64,000 bases of DNA. It comes from Dichetophora obliterata (Eukaryota > Arthropoda > Insecta > Diptera > Sciomyzidae). The first letter of the stretch is position 1; every line of letters begins with the position of its first letter. Positions 46,626-58,124 of the stretch are shown here, piece after piece. The stretch covers positions 96,890,727-96,954,726 of the forward strand of contig OY986435.1 of the NCBI GenBank assembly GCA_963920525.1. The letters run 5' to 3'. The notes under the pieces were generated by a model. It was not told the DNA's origin and made no database searches. It saw only the letters and a program-made list of their open reading frames with translations. Both the position numbers and the translations under genes were made by a program.

Positions 46626-48800
46626 AAAAAAAAAATCTGTTTTGGAAACTTTAACAAGTAAAATCATACTAAATATTAGCTAAAAAAACATAAGCGAACA
46701 TAACGAGAAAGTGAGATAAAAGAAAATACCTTTATTCGATGCTCCAGTCGTATGCATGTGTTTTTTTTTAATTGACTGTGAGCACAATTTTGCTACGCAA
46801 TTGGGTTTTCCCCACTTAGAGAGTGAAGCAATAACTTATCGCATATTTTCTTTTACACATTTCTTCGTATATCTTTGTATCAACAAATCTACATTTAAAT
46901 TAAACCGATACTACATTTAGTTAAACATATAGGGCAGTTTGAAAATTAAAACGGGCACTTCTTTGATCTAATAAGCTGTGAGCCATTGCACACTCTAAGA
47001 ACTGATTGAAAAATCACTACAATAAATGTTTTGAAATTCATTTATTTTTACAAAATCGTTTTGTAAAAAGATCACGCTATGCAGCAAGTTTTTCAATTCT
47101 GTCTTAAATTCCGAGTTTTTTTCCAAAATATGTATATTTTCTCTACTTTTCAGCGTGTTGTCGCTTTGAAAGTCCTAAAAACGATCCAGCAGTGATATTT
47201 CACGCTATTGAAGCGCTATTACTTTTGATCTAAACTAAAAACCTTTGCTTTAATGTCATATGATTTCTAAGAGTTTATTCGAACAAGTGTAAAAATATAT
47301 AAAACTTAAGCAGTAGATTGGTCACAGTTTAATTACTCAAGCCTACTGAAGATGAAAAAAGTAGCTCTTCGAAAGAGTAGACAGACTTGAGAGACTTTAC
47401 GAATTTTTAACATTTTTTTATAATCCAAGACAAGATTCAAAGAGATAATTTTAAAAGAGAGTTTTTGTAAAGAGAGTGCGAGAGAAATAATTGTGGGATA
47501 AAGTTTTTATGCATTTCTAGCGTGAAATATTTTCAATTTTGCTTGATGGGATTTATTGACAATAAATTAAAGCAATCAGTTGCCAGCAATTATTGTAATC
47601 AATTCTCATGCATTTTTGTTAGACTGTAGTTCTGTTCATGTTATTAATAAATCTGAAGTTTAGAGTAACTTTGAGTAATGTGGAGTATGCGGCTAATGTG
47701 GAACCCCCATTTTTTTGCAAACTAGATCTTATTTAACAACTCTATCTATTTGTATACATAGTTTACAGAAAAATATTAGCAGCACGAGCTTAACAACACA
47801 AATGGTGGTACATTTAGTTTTCAATTGGCGTATGAATGAAAAGTGGTCTTATTTTTTTTTTTTGGGTGTGTCTTGGTCTGAATATTTAGAGTTTGTAAAG
47901 GTTTTTAAATAACATGAATTTTTAAATAAGATATTACAAACAGTGATCTAAACAACAATTTAACAGATATGTATCTTAATTGGATATATAAAAAATTTTT
48001 ATTAGATTTGCTTGCTTTCAAATAGTTGCCAATCGGTTGCCACAACTACCTGATATACCTGAAGGCGGTAGTTGTGGAATCGTATTCCACATTACCCGCT
48101 TACCATATTTATGTTTTATTAAAAAAAAAGACAACATAGAATCTTGCCAAAAAAAGGACTTATTCGAAAATGGGATCCAAAGAGCATGAAACAAGCCATA
48201 GAATGAGTTTAAAACAATGAAATGGGAATTAAATTAGTATTCCACATTACCCATCTGAGAAGTCCCACATAGCCCATCTGAGAAGTTCCACATTACCCTC
48301 CGATTTTCTGAACGGAGCTTTTTGAGGTGCTTCCGATTTTTTCTGTATAAATTGTTTAATATAAAGAAAATTTAATTTTTGCATAACAATTAGTTGGGCA
48401 ATCGATCAGAAATCACATTGAAATACATCCGGTGAAATCTATGCTAATACTTTTTCGAAGATCGTCAAACCAAAAATAGGGATGCCACAATGCCACAACT
48501 TACTCTTAATGTTACTTTATAATTAATCTTCAATTTTGCTTACAATCAAATGCATTTTCAACTTTGCGCATTTTGATAGAAGCTTTAAATATTTAGCATC
48601 ATTGAGAAAGATTCCAATTAGTTTTCAATAAACGGAAACCCTAAAAATTTTGTAAAATTAATGCAAAGAAAAATGTAAGAAATACTAATCGCGCCTAAAA
48701 TCATGCTACATGTTTCTTAATTTCCACCAATTTATACAGAAATGTAGGCCAAAACAAAACCGTAAAAAACGCTTCTCAAACTAAAGCAATGCTACATTTT
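46626..48800. other. Unassigned DNA with a repeated TTCCACATTACCC word
   Basis: No gene recognised. TTCCACATTACCC-type words occur at about 48086, 48240 and 48287, and in inverse form (TAATGTGGA) at about 47677 and 47695. They may mark the two ends of a small degenerate inverted-repeat element at roughly 47672-48300. Confidence 0.35.
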
Positions 48801-48805
48801 CAATA

Positions 48806-49099
48806 AGGCTATTCACAGTTTGAATACGCTGGTCTGCTATTTGTACGATTTGTAAAATGTACACCAATTTACGTAAGCGTATTTTGCTTTGTTACGCGTA
48901 AATTAAAGTAGCCCTTGGAAATGTTTTTTTGTACCTCGTATTTTTATGCTCTGTGTACAGTCGCATAATCACATACATACATCACAGGGTTGCAAAATTT
49001 TTTACTACGACAGTGTCATAGCGGCGTCCTCACAATTTCAACAATAACAAATGCTATAAATACGATTTGTTAAATGTACGCTTAAACTGTGAATAGCCT
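48806..49099. mobile_element. MITE with AGGCTATTCACAGTTT termini
   Basis: AGGCTATTCACAGTTTGAA on the left and TTAAACTGTGAATAGCCT on the right form an inverted pair, with TA on both sides (48804-48805 and 49100-49101), suggesting a TA-duplicating superfamily. It is 294 bp and non-coding. Inner words TACGATTTGT…AATGTAC recur inverted near both ends. Confidence 0.75.
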
Positions 49100-49101
49100 T
49101 A

Positions 49102-50412
49102 ATGTGATTTCACACACACACAACAATAATAAAGGTGGCAACACAGCGCTTTGCTTCATTTTTTAAAAAATTGTTTTTCTCAATAAATTTTATTTTATTA
49201 TGATTCTAGGAAAATCTTTTTCTTGTGAAGTTAATCTTTATGAAGTTAAAATTGAAAATAGATAAAAAATGCCAAGGAGATCCTTGTAGTTCTTCTAGAA
49301 GATACGAATATTAGTTGTTCAAAAATTATTAATAATTTTTTTTATCATGTTATTTTTTATACTTTTTCCAACAAAAAACTTTATTTTTTGCTTTATGGGA
49401 CATTCTTTGTCAAAACGGTCAACAAAAAGTTCGACCGCCGCCAATCGTATTTTCAGAGAGAATTTCCTAAAAATTCAAAGGTTTTTATCCATTATGACTT
49501 TTCGGCAACTTTACACTTGGACTGTTGTGCAATCTTTGTGTAGTCTAGCACCTGCAGATAGTATTTACATAGAATAACTCAAAACTGAACGAAACCAGTT
49601 TACTGTGTTTTCACACAATTAAAAGTCCTTAAAATACAAAATATGCTACTACGTTTTGTAAACAAATTATTTTATCGATCCTTTTCACTTTCTTCCGCTA
49701 ATTTTTACTTTCTAATGTGAATAAAATAAACTAATATGAATTAAAATTGTTTATTGCAACAAAATGGAAGAAAAGTACTGAACAACATTGACACAGTATT
49801 TTTGGTATAACAAGTGTCACGGCAATATTTATTTGTATGCGATAAATTGAGTTCTTCTTTAAATTAATTCACAGTTGATATGAAATAACATTTTTTTTTT
49901 TGTGAAATTCAGAGCATTAGAGGAACTGAAACTTTTAATTAGAGCAGCACTTTCACATTCACAAGGTCAGAAAACCGGCAGAAGATCGGGTTTTTAGCTC
50001 TCTGATATGAATATTATTAGGCATATGAATATAAATAATGAAATTTTAATTTTAGATTGAGTGTTAAGTTTTAAATATTAAAAAATGAAACTGATATTCT
50101 TTTAACTTGTGAAAAATTTTGTTTTCGTTTTTTCCCCATTTTAACATGCTTTAATTTTTGTGCCAGTGAACAGGTTTTTATGTTTGAGTTAACCTGAATC
50201 TACTATCGTTGGCTTTGCATGCCTTTCAAAGCAAAGCTTTATAAAGCTGCAATGCAAAGCTTTCGAAAATGGAACCCATATGAAAAAGAGGAGAGGAGCT
50301 TCACACATGGAAGCATTTTTTAATTTCCATTTTCAATGCAAAAACTCAACGCATTCAGCAAAATAAGCATTCACATGCCTAAAAACAAAAACATGCACAC
50401 GCAAGCATAGCG
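49102..50412. other. Unassigned AT-rich DNA downstream of the lipase gene
   Basis: No protein family is recognised. The stretch is 3' of the minus-strand lipase exon. Confidence 0.4.
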
Positions 50413-50438
50413 ACACACACACACACACACACACACAC
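50413..50438. repeat. (AC)n microsatellite
   Basis: Thirteen uninterrupted AC dinucleotides, about 110 bp past the lipase stop codon. Confidence 0.95.
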
Positions 50439-50546
50439 TATTTCACAATGAACGCTAATTAGAAATATAAACCAGCTTTTCTCTCTAGTTCATTTTTTCA
50501 TAGAAATAAAAAAATTTTGTGAAAAATTTTTTATATTAATTTTTAT

Positions 50547-51342
50547 TTACACACTTTTCCCGCTATACAACGCCCATCCTATTGGCCCACCCAATGATCT
50601 TTTTGCTCTGCCATATGGTGGGTTGGCATTAGTTATTACATAGTAGACTCCTCGTCGCTGCTTTAACTCCTCTCTGCCCTGCGGATCTCCACCCAATGCC
50701 AGATATTTGGAGGTACCACGCAGGCAGCGTCTATTTTTAATCATATCCTGCCACAGCTGAGTATCGCAACCCTCACCGCGCAGGGTTCCTTTTGCCTGCA
50801 GTGATTCGGCAAACACTTGGAATGCACGAAAGTGGTGACACTCGTAGAGGAAGCAACCCGGTTGACTGCTGCCAAAGTTAATATAGAAGTCCACATGACC
50901 CACAGGTTTATCATATCCATAAGATCCCGAACTAGTATGAATCACTTCAACGTAATCCGCATCACTGATTGCGATGCGCTCATCCACACTGTCATAGCGA
51001 AACAAGGGCAGCGCCGGATCGAGTGCATAGATGACCGGTATACGTCCAGTTTGCACAAACTTACCAGCAATGCCAGCCACATGAGCACCCATACTGAAGC
51101 CAATCAAGTGAATATCTGAGAAATGAATACCCGATTCACGATGAAGAAAATCAATGAACTTCGCCAAAACTTTTCCCACAGGCTTAACGCGATAGCTAGC
51201 TGTGATGTAGTCGGCAACAGCACCACGCCCCCAATCGACAGTAAAAACATTATATGTTCCACCATGGAGCTTGAGGTATTCGGGCAAAACAGTATTGAAG
51301 AAAGTGGCATGGGAACCGCCCATCCAGCCGTGAATTAGTATT
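50547..51342 (-). CDS. Secreted lipase, pancreatic lipase family, terminal exon
   Basis: Encodes the C-terminal ~265 residues of an insect neutral lipase or phospholipase A1-type enzyme that hydrolyses acyl ester bonds outside the cell. Visible: ILIHGWMGG (HG of the oxyanion region), IGFSMGAHVAG with the nucleophile Ser, ALDPALPLF with the acid Asp about 25 residues later, and ECHHFRAFQVF with the catalytic His. Paired Cys follow in the C-terminal region. The exon starts at 51342 after a consensus acceptor (CCCATCCACAG), splitting the Arg codon before Ile. The ATG at 51380 is intronic. The signal peptide and N-terminal exons are not found in the window. AATAAA overlaps the TAA stop. The reading frame is clean, unlike all transposon frames nearby. 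Confidence 0.93.
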
Positions 51343-52240
51343 CTGTGGATGGGAGAGATAAATATATTAAAAAACACCATTTAACCCTTTATATTGAGGT
51401 GGAAATACATTTCCCACCAACAAATATGCATATACAATTTTCCTCAATACATACAATACTTATATTCTTACAGCGTATTCGAATGAAAATGTTGTCGAAA
51501 CTATGAAGAGGGACTTTAAGTATCAATTTACGACGTTCCTGAGAATGATTTCGCGGAAGGGCCTTATAAAAAAGAATTATAACTTGGAAAGTCTTAAAAT
51601 TTATTTGTCACAGGAACGATTCTTAAGAATAAAGATTAGCAAAGAAATTTTTTTACTCTGAGTAGAGCAACATCGAAAAATTTACTTTGATTTGCATATG
51701 ATAACTGGTTATTTTAAAGATAATTTTTTTCTCAGATTTCATCTCAAAAATATAAGATTTAAGTTAAGAAAAGATATTAGCTGTTTGCAGAATCTGCAAG
51801 CAACAGAAACTTCAAAGCATTCATATATGCACATCTCTTTTTACCAAAACTTGGAGAAGAAAAGATTTTTAGTTGGATTTAAGAACGTAGAAACATGTAC
51901 TATTTATTCATTTTTAACTTAATACGCATCCGTCGTTTGTGTCAATTTGACACAATTTTTGAATTAAAAATGTTATTGTGCCTTTGTTTTTGCACAAATT
52001 TGAATGAGATTACGGTTCACTGACTAATTTTCGACGAAGTTTTTAAAAATTATATACCAATGCTTATGTACATGCTTAGGGGAGCGGCAACAAAAAAAAA
52101 ATAGTCGTTTGTGTCTCAATTTTACACATATGGGGAAAGTGCGCGAAATATGTTTGATAACGCGTCCGTTGTGTTTCGTTTGCTGAAGTGATTGGCTGTT
52201 TTCGCAGTTCAGTGTCATCGTGACAAAAAAATATTCCATC
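51343..52240. other. Intron of the lipase gene (start) and unassigned DNA
   Basis: Directly upstream of the lipase exon on the minus strand. I could not identify the preceding exon. The intron may extend through the transposon relics to the right. Confidence 0.4.
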
Positions 52241-52246
52241 ATTAGA

Positions 52247-52494
52247 ACTACCGTATCTAAAAAAAATCAGCTCTGAGCTAAGGCAAACTACCGTAAATGC
52301 CGTTTTCTCAGGCAAACTACTGTTTTTCAAGCAAATACGGTATTTTGCCTTTGTACAGTTTATTAAAAATTTGAATAAATATTAAGCAAAACTACCGTAT
52401 CTCGCTCATTGCTATATTTTTGAAATTTCGGAGTCATTTATGTGATTTTAGTTACCATACAATAAAAATCTCGCACAGATACGGTAGTTTTGCT
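52247..52494. repeat. Cluster of ACTACCGTATCT inverted repeats
   Basis: AACTACCGTAT or its variants occur at 52246, 52285 and 52388, and the inverse (ATACGGTA) at about 52335 and 52479. One pair, GCAAAACTACCGTATCT at 52386-52402 and its exact inverse at 52477-52493, is flanked by TTAA on the left and TTAG on the right. Because a piggyBac transposase relic starts about 300 bp further, this could be the subterminal region of that element. Confidence 0.45.
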
Positions 52495-52799
52495 TAGTAT
52501 TTTAAATTTTTCGATTGTTTGGTGCTAAGCTTATTTGCCGTAAGTAGCAAAAAACCAAAGCTCGAAGAATGTAAAAAATTTCGAAAAAGTCTACTAGATT
52601 AGTTTTGTTGTTTTGCTCAATAACTCGATTTACATTTGTTTTCAAATACGGTGTATACGGCAATATACGCCAAACAGCTTCTTCATTGCGGATGTCTTCA
52701 GGTAGCATATTGCGTCGTTTACTTTCGTTATGTATAGTTACAGAAATTTCTTGTTTTGTGGTTTTTTTAGGTCCGGCTGTGTTTGCATCATCACGCTGC

Positions 52800-53930
52800 G
52801 TTGATCCTTTGTCTGCTTTTCTCTTGTTCATCGAGCCCTTTGAGCAAATTTTTGCTGATATGACCAACTTATACGGCTCACGTAAATATGAAACAACCTA
52901 GAAGAATGTTGATATTCGTACGATGCGTGCTTACTATGAGCTTTTACTGCTTGCGGGTGTAAGCCGGTCACATGGTGAATATGTTACTGAGTTGTGAAAT
53001 GAAAAAACTGGACGATCAGTATTCGCAGCAACACTGCCGCTAGAGCAATATAAATTAATTACTCGATGTATACTCTTTGATGATCCTGAAGAAGACAAAA
53101 TATTCGTGCTCGCGATAAATAAGCACCGATTCGCACTATATTTTATAAATGGGCTAACCGGCTAAAACTGGCATATACACGAGGTGCGAATGTACCTGTT
53201 AATAAGCAATTATTGCCTTATCGTGGCCGCTGTCCATTCACCCAATACATTGCTTCGAAGCCATGTAAATATGGCATCAAACATTGGATGCTCTGTGATG
53301 ATGAAACATAGATATTATGTTTATCTGATATTGATGTTTATATTGGTCGAGACCGTAATTGTACTCCTGAGATCAGCCAGAGTAAAGGGGTTGTTTTGCT
53401 GCTCACAGATGGGCTGAATCGAAGGAATGTGACATACAACAATTTCTTTACATCCCATGGCCTTACAGTGAAACTGAAGCCAAATGTTGGAACAATACGC
53501 AAAAATCGTAAGGAACCTCCTCCACTATTACTCGAAATGAAAACGAAACCACTATACCATTTGAAGATAGTATGCAACCATAGTCTTGGTGCCACTTAGG
53601 TTTCTTATGTCACAAATAGATGTCGCTTTGTAACTTTCCACTATGCACAAGAAAAAGAAAGTGACTGAGAACAACTTTCAAAAGAAACCAGAAATAATCA
53701 ACACTTACAATGCAACAAATTGTGGTGTGGATATAATGGATGAGATGGTGAAGACCTATCGCCTGTTTTTGCTGAAACTTGGCCATTCCCCTTGTGGTAC
53801 TACAGGTTGAGCAGCGGGAGCACACACTGAGAAGAACGTCTGCTTTATCGGTAGCATAATACGCTGTCAAAGAAGCGCGCAAGGTGCTACATATAGGCAT
53901 TTCCGCCAAAGGGTCTACCACGACTGTAAA
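52800..53930 (+). pseudogene. piggyBac-like transposase relic
   Basis: In order on the plus strand with many frame changes: LSAFLLFIEPFEQIFADMTN (52810), YYELLLLAGVSRSHGEYVTE (52935), LEQYKLITRCILFDDPEE (53040), KHWMLCDD-like remains near 53285, VLLLTDGLNRRNVTYNNFFT (53395, with the second catalytic Asp changed to Tyr-Asn in DNFF), RKNRKEPPPLLL (53500) and TYNATNCGVDIMDEMVKTY (53700, third Asp). The order and motifs match the piggyBac transposase core. A related but different subfamily from the two other piggyBac copies here. Clearly inactive. Confidence 0.8.
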
Positions 53931-54075
53931 ATTAAATGTTACTCAAATTCATTTAAACTTCCATAATAGAGAACAAAATGTTTACATTTATAGCTGATTA
54001 CTGAAAGCTGATCTCAATTTGAATTTAAAAAAATGGCAGCAAACATGGTGAATGGCAACAAAACATAGTAGAATT
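53905..54075. repeat. Dispersed repeat, interrupted copy, left piece
   Basis: Matches 18580-18770: CTACCACGACTG, ATAGAGAACAAA, GCTGATCTCAAT and AAATGGCAGCAAACATGGTG. The match stops where the THAP-containing element begins and resumes at 55690. Confidence 0.65.
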
Positions 54076-54079
54076 ACCT

Positions 54080-54308
54080 AGGTAGTGTTGACAGTTTTTA
54101 TGATAAAACATAAGCTGTCAAAAAATTTGCTCAAAAAGAGAGCGCTTTCAATCGGCCATTTTGTTAATAAGTGAAAACATAGCCAATAGCCGCAGGCATC
54201 AATCCACCTCTGGCAAGGAGCTTCCTTTTGAGGAACTGAATAAAATGAAACATCACGAACTGAAAAGTTTTTTGCACAAATTACACACGATTTTTTTACA
54301 ACTTTCAT
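54080..54308 (-). pseudogene. THAP zinc-finger N-terminal fragment
   Basis: From an ATG at 54308 the frame reads KKSCVICAKNFSVRDVSFYS, VPQKEAPCQRWIDACG. The spacing C-x2-C, then the F-x-x-P-like FYSVP, then W-I-x-A-C-G matches the first half of a THAP domain. The frame then diverges into sequence that runs through the terminal repeat and stops at 54078. The distal Cys-x2-His pair is missing, so it would not fold as a complete finger. It could be a truncated first exon of a P-like transposase. Confidence 0.6.
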
Positions 54309-55604
54309 GATTTTAAATTTTTGTTGGTTTATTTAAACGCAAACAAAGAAAACGCAATTCAAACAAAAATTCTTATTTGATTTTTATGACTTTAGTTTTC
54401 TACGTTTTTCTTTTGAAGAGAAAGTAAGCAGTTGTCAACACCATGATTCAATTAGAATAAGGTTAAGTATATATTTGACATATCCTTATTTTATGTAAAC
54501 AAATACATATTCTCTCTCTGAAATTAATGACAAACGGGGTTGTGTAGGCTTTTCAAATAAAAAGTATCATTTCAGTGTTTTGCCGTGACTTTTTTTTAAA
54601 AAGTAATTCTTCTTTTGCTACACTTTTTTTTATAATACCATGTTATTTTTCATTACACTTAAGGGAGATTTTAAGCAAAATCGGTTAAAATAAAGGTATA
54701 TTTTAGAAGATTTATTAAAAAAGTATAACATATATTCGAAAAAATTAATTTGCGTGTTAGTTTTACATCAGGTGAAATAACAAAAAATGTTTTTTTTTGT
54801 AACATACATTCTGTATATATAAAGATGGCGCTGAAGTTGGTGTGCTTGAAAAATGGTGAAAATCGACCCACATCATAGCTCGGCTCAAGATTGTTTTAAA
54901 ACAAACAAATAAATGCATTTGAAAATAGTCCTTTGAATGCACATCTTTTACCAAAATTTAATAAAAATTAAGGAAATTATGAATCGTAGAAAAAGTAGTA
55001 AAATTTAGGTTATTTTTTAAAGATACTATTGCGTGTAAGAACTTGACAAATTTTTGATTTTTTTACATATTTTTCAATAGTTTTACAACAATAATTAATT
55101 AAAAAAAAATATATTTTCATAAAATTGTTCGCCTAAATCCTCTATTAATATTTTGATGATTTAAAAACAGCGCTTATGACAGGCAAGCTTAATTTTTATG
55201 AGCGAGATTAATGTAAGGAATACTATTCGCTGTGTAAATGTGACTAATAATAGATTAGTTTAAGTGTTTTCATATTGAAACTAAATATATGAAGAAGCAA
55301 GTCTTTTTTATTTTCAAAAATATTTAAATAACTATATTTAAATAATTATATTTTTTAAAACTCATAATATAATTTTGAGTCAAAACAAATACGTTATAGA
55401 AAATGTAGTATAAAACGTAGTAGCCAAATGTACTTTTGGATATTTTGAAAAAGTTTCATATTCATGCAACCAAGTTCTTATTCTGATATAAAAAAATTTA
55501 TCTTTTGCTCTCCTTGCATTATTAGGGTATCTAAGTTCATTCTTGTGAGTAAACGTCAAACGGCTGCATAACCTATATGATTGAATCATGGTCAACACTA
55601 CCTG
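54080..55604. mobile_element. Candidate THAP-bearing DNA transposon
   Basis: The left end carries AGGTAGTGTTGACAG and the right end the inverse of AGGTAGTGTTGACCAT, a 13-bp matching core. It interrupts a dispersed repeat whose uninterrupted copy is at 18580-19060. A THAP-type DNA-binding domain is encoded at the left end. A THAP domain at the N-terminus of a transposase is known for P elements, but no catalytic region is recognisable here and no clean target duplication is visible. Confidence 0.5.
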
Positions 55605-55689
55605 GATAATTCTGCCAAGGCAACAAAAGTTGAAAAATGCTGACAAAAATTGAAAAATTTTAACAAGAATTGAAATTTTATAAGTATAA

Positions 55690-56010
55690 TAAATACTGGT
55701 ATAATACAAAGTTTAATTAAATTTTTTACAGTCTTCGATTGTTACGGTCCTGAATTACACTTTATATGTTTTTGTAGTTCAATTAAATAGTTAAAACTAT
55801 AAAATATTTGCACTTCTATGAAGGGAAAAATCTGTCATATAACGCATATCAGGTAACGTATCATGATATGGTTTGTATAAAAATAATTAAAAAAGTTTTT
55901 TCAACGATTATAATTCCGATTATTATTCCAGACTATATTAAAAAAACTCGTGCACTTTTCGCAGATGTTTTCGTTTATATTGATGTAGGTAAAAACCACT
56001 TCTATATGGC
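55690..56010. repeat. Dispersed repeat, interrupted copy, right piece
   Basis: Matches 18755-19050: TATAATACAAAGTTTAA, TACGGTCCTGAATTACACTT, GAAGGGAAAAATCTGTC, TTATTCCAGA and AAAAAACTCGTG. Confidence 0.7.
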
Positions 56011-56119
56011 TTCTATCTGAGATAATATTTTCTAAAAAAGTCTTTTTCAAGGGGGAATTTCTTTGTACTTATTCAGTAAAAGTAAATATTTAAATAAAAA
56101 AAGAGTTATATAGCTATTT

Positions 56120-56470
56120 TAGTACTCCGTATGGCCTCGTTTATTTTTAATGACGGAAAAAATTTGATTTGGCATAGAGTCAACTAGCCCTTGTAGAATC
56201 TCTGATCCGTTTTCACCTCAATATTGTGGAATTGCATTTTTGAGTTCAAGCACACTGTTGAACTGTTTCCTCTTTGTATTACACTTTACCAGCAAGAGTG
56301 CCCCAAAGCTTCTCAAAGGGGTCACAATCTGGACTGCACGCATGCCATTCCAGCAAGTTGATGGTTTTTTAAGAAAACCACTCTCTCTATTGCCTTGAAA
56401 CATGTATGTGGGAAAAGAGTCTGTCAGATGAACAGGCAATAACTCGGACGAGCGACATTTAAATAATAGC
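56120..56470 (-). pseudogene. Tc1-like transposase C-terminal relic
   Basis: Minus strand: NLLEWHACSPDCDPFEKLWG near 56350-56300 corresponds to the 'WPxxSPDLNPIENLWG' block with the last catalytic acidic residue region, followed by RKQFNSVLELKNAIPQY, a stop, then EILQGLVDSMPN and VIKNKRGHTEY to a stop near 56125. This is the C-terminus of a Tc1-type transposase with at least one stop and a frameshift. Confidence 0.7.
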
Positions 56471-56629
56471 GGACGGAACTACTGACTGGCAACTCTAACT
56501 TGGACAAACACTGTGACAGCAATACTGGTCAACTAGACAAAACTAGGCAGCTAGACAAAACTTGACGAAGCGTAGGTAGCTAACAACGACGACGAACGGA
56601 CAAAGGACAGTTAAGTTGTCGGCCTTTGT

Positions 56630-56702
56630 AGTGTCGGCCAGAGTGCGCTAGACTCTCAACCCAGAGGTCCCTGGTTCGAATCCGGGCTCAGCATGGTTCT
56701 TT
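56630..56702 (+). ncRNA. tRNA-like SINE head (Pol III promoter boxes)
   Basis: An A-box-like CGGCCAGAGTGCG at 56635 and a perfect B box GGTTCGAATCC at 56671-56681, whose T-arm stem CCTGG/CCGGG can pair. The anticodon arm is imperfect and the acceptor stem does not pair (upstream TGTAGTG against CTCAGCA), so it is a tRNA-derived SINE or tRNA pseudogene, not a working tRNA. The body after it is AT-rich. Confidence 0.6.
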
Positions 56703-58124
56703 TCACTTTCTTTGTTCTTGCCTACATTTAAGAATTATGGAAGTTACGATGCTAAAAAAATAAGGTTGAGCGCCACTAAGCGACAACACATATATTTTGA
56801 TTGAAAAATTAAAAGAAATGTTAACTAAAATGCTTATAACATAATCATGAATTGTAATAGACCCTTTTAAACTAAACCTACAAATGCTAACTAAAACTTT
56901 CTATTTAAACTTAATAGAACTTGATTAAATAAAACCAGTGAACTTTAAATTAAACCTTTGACTTTTCATTTAAACCTACATGTTTGTATTCATTTTCTTG
57001 CTGGAAAATTAACTCTTTGTTAAACTCGTTTTCATAATAAGACACCACCACATCTTCTTATAACTCCGTGTGTTCTTTTCGTTGTGACAAAGCAAATTGT
57101 TGTCGCTCAAAGTACGAAAAAGCTTCCCAAACCATTTCAGTTCCTCCACCGAAATTGCGTTTTGATCGTACTAAACTCTGTATAAATCATGTCAATAAAC
57201 AACTGTTTGTATAAACTTATCCAAAAAAATAACATTTTGCCATCACTGCATCACTGCGATTATTATCGTTAATTTTTGGGAATTCCACTACAGGACATGT
57301 ATCTGCGGCAAACTAAAATCTTTTGGTCTTATGAGCATCAGTCAAACGTTTAAAATACCTAAAACATGTATTACAATTATATATAATTGTTTTTTGTTAG
57401 CTTTAATTTCATTTATATGCTATTCTTCTTGATAAGGCTAAGACGAAGCACAATTGAATCTATAGAATGTCGTCTAGAAGCAGTTTCCCTAAGAATGCAT
57501 ACCACATTTGTATCAAACATTTTGCTGGATATGTCAAAATTTTATAAATCTTTTTCTTTCGAATGTAAGAAGACTGCATAAATCTTATTTCAATAGACTC
57601 AAGGATGGAGTAGATTAGCTGTTTATAAACTAAAAGCTATTTCTTGACCAGCAAAAGCAATTTCCAGGGCTATATTAATTCGGTTTTCAAAGACAAAATC
57701 AAGAGATGATAAGAAAGAAAAAGTAATTACTTAAGTATTTGTTCATAATAAATTTAACTAATTGCTCGTAAAATTTGAAGCAAAAGCAATTACTTCTATT
57801 TTTCATATCAGGCTCAATGAAGAAGATTTTTATTGCATATCCTTAATCTTCTCTAATTTCCTAGTTCTGAAATTAATTAAAAATTTTCTGAAAAATTAAA
57901 AAATCTAAAATTAACGTTAAAAAAATATAATTTAAGAAAAACTATTGTTTCGCAAAAGCAAAGAGATTGGACCGTTGCAAATGCAAAATTATCGGTTTTT
58001 AAAAAAAAAAAGCATTAATAGGCACTTGCAACATTTATGCATTTGCTATAACAAAAAAATTTTTGACTACTTTGGTTTAAAGGAATTTTTAATCCAAAAA
58101 GTACTATTTTTTAATCCCTAGTTT
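56703..58124. other. Unassigned AT-rich DNA
   Basis: No gene or clear repeat recognised. Confidence 0.4.

Noticed and set aside
51343..51380. The ATG at 51380 as start of the lipase
   Set aside because: A consensus 3' splice site lies at 51343 and the family requires a signal peptide and N-terminal domain before the HGW motif.
52502..52867. A 121-codon minus-strand ORF with Lys-rich sequence
   Set aside because: It overlaps the piggyBac relic on the other strand and has no recognisable family or splice support; left unannotated but not excluded.
56630..56702. A functional tRNA gene
   Set aside because: The T-arm and B box are good, but the acceptor stem does not pair and the anticodon stem is imperfect, so I called it a SINE head or tRNA pseudogene.
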